Below are positions 62,901 to 64,000 of a stretch of DNA of 64,000 nucleotides, one piece after another; within the stretch, counting starts at the first letter, position 1, and every line of letters begins with the position of its first letter. The position numbers were made by a program, and so were the translations under genes. The notes under the pieces are model-generated. The model ran no database searches. It was not told where the DNA came from and saw nothing but the letters and a program-made list of their open reading frames with translations. The DNA comes from Straminergon stramineum (taxonomy: Eukaryota; Streptophyta; Bryopsida; Hypnales; Calliergonaceae), in contig OY987264.1 of NCBI GenBank assembly GCA_963920665.1, positions 29,802,906-29,866,905 of the forward strand. Reading direction: 5' to 3'.

Positions 62901-64000
62901 CTTTGATTTTCCTCCAAATTTTTTTAAACGAGAACCAATTTGAATATCTGAGAGCATAGAAATAACAAACAATTCTTATTGAAGTATATTTCAAACACAA
63001 AATTCAAGATAAAATACAAATAATAACAATTTGAAGTATTCATGAACTTTTCGTTTTATAATATAAAAGAATATTTAAATGCAAAATTCTATTTTCATCT
63101 AATTTTTATTGTAATATTATTAATAATTTTAATGAATTGATCTATTACAATTTTAACTTCAGATTTTTATTTTGACATTGATTTTTCTAAAATATATTGA
63201 AGGATGTTTTTCAACTCAAAATACAAAAATCATATAATTGAAAATTTCAATATAATCACCAATATTTGTTGATAAAAATTATAACACGACATCTAAATTT
63301 TAAACTTCATATGTAATATATTAATAGTTTATTCTTCTTGGTTTCTTATATTGTCTTCAAAATGTGAAATTAGTGATTCAATATTAAAAAAATTATTCAA
63401 TAAACATCCTTTAATTAAACCATTGGAATTACTTGACTTTGAAATTTATATCGTTTATGTTTACAAAAAATCTCATAATTTTATTGAAGAAGTTTGAATG
63501 ACGCAAACTTGAATGAATGAAAATAAGTTGAAAAATAATTTTAAAAACAAATGTTCATGACTAAGAATTTCTACATTTGAAGAAAAAAAATAGTGATGTA
63601 AATTAATTCAAATACAATATTTTTTATTATTTCCATTAAAAAATGAAATATGACGCTATGAAAATGATTATTTTTTCCTCTAAAAGATGAATTATCATTC
63701 ATTATAATGTCAAAGAAATTTCAAATACAAATCGTATAGAATAATTTTACCTATATGAGATTTCTGATTTGGAGTCTTAGAAGGATACTCTAGTAGATCT
63801 TTGGTCATATTAGCCGTTGTTGATTGTAATGACATAGCTTGTTGTAACAATGCCCTATTAAATTTCAATACTCAAAATACTAAAATACAAACAACTAGCT
63901 TAATTTGTATTTTCTTTAATAATAGAATTAAAATTGTACTAGTACATGCAAATTGTAGAAGAATCTAACCATCTCAAGTAAAAAAATTGTATTATTTTAT
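57000..64000. other. ABC1-gene 3' flank, then AT-rich gene-free DNA
   Basis: The first 350 bases are GC-balanced and probably hold the 3' UTR of the kinase gene. After that I see no gene, RNA gene or complete mobile element. A lone TTAA-family-like terminus (TTAACTCTTAAGGCCT) begins at 58225. A GATCCATAAA repeat lies at 60143-60190. The stretch 59280-59350 weakly resembles an arm of the inverted repeat at 17063. Confidence 0.5.
60143..60190. repeat. Short GATCCATAAA tandem repeat
   Basis: Four imperfect copies of the decamer-like unit GATCCATA(AA/GAT) occur in 48 bp. There is no gene nearby. Confidence 0.8.

Noticed and set aside
57000..64000. Very AT-rich DNA considered as an organelle insertion
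   Set aside because: No plastid or mitochondrial gene, rRNA or tRNA could be recognised in it.

Overview
This window looks like nuclear DNA of a land plant. It holds multi-exon genes with GT-AG introns, a plastid-targeted acyltransferase, a plant-type VARICOSE protein and a B3-type domain. The DNA between genes is very AT-rich, while the long exons of the three best genes are far more GC-balanced. A bryophyte or other non-seed plant would fit the base composition and gene style, but that is only an impression; nothing here fixes the species.

Layout. 1-2.07 kb: AT-rich DNA without a recognisable gene. 2.07-8.56 kb (+): an unusually AT-rich gene for a PH-domain/coiled-coil protein, with its 5' end not found and a probable frameshift near its 3' end; one intron carries a CACTA-type foldback element. 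8.6-20.8 kb: gene-poor DNA with several copies of a repeat family whose ends read TTAA-CCCC, three tandem copies of a second terminal-inverted-repeat family, a large inverted repeat and a 124-bp CACTA-type hairpin. 20.8-22.3 kb: a short B3-domain exon (+) and a broken fragment of the HSP70-HSP90 organizing protein HOP/STI1 (-). 24.7-28.6 kb (+): a complete 12-exon gene for plastidial glycerol-3-phosphate acyltransferase (ATS1/ACT1 type, 474 aa predicted). 28.6-34.5 kb: adjacent and nested repeat elements. 35.2-42.8 kb (-): a complete 13-exon gene for the mRNA-decapping scaffold VARICOSE/EDC4 (1557 aa predicted). 44.2-52.2 kb: gene-poor, with three unrelated tandem arrays between 47.9 and 50.5 kb. 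52.7-57.0 kb (+): a complete 6-exon gene for an ABC1/UbiB-family atypical kinase of the ADCK2 type (666 aa predicted), with a telomere-like degenerate repeat filling intron 1. 57-64 kb: AT-rich DNA with no gene seen.

The three well-supported genes are separate housekeeping functions (plastid lipid assembly, cytoplasmic mRNA decapping, probably mitochondrial isoprenoid-quinone metabolism) and do not form a pathway. Exon joins were built by hand from conserved protein sequence, splice-site dinucleotides and codon phase; in all three genes every junction keeps frame. The most novel-looking material is the non-coding repeat structure, above all a dispersed family bounded by TTAA and CCCCTAAAGG-type inverted termini, with six to seven apparently complete copies of 0.4-2 kb, some nested with other elements.
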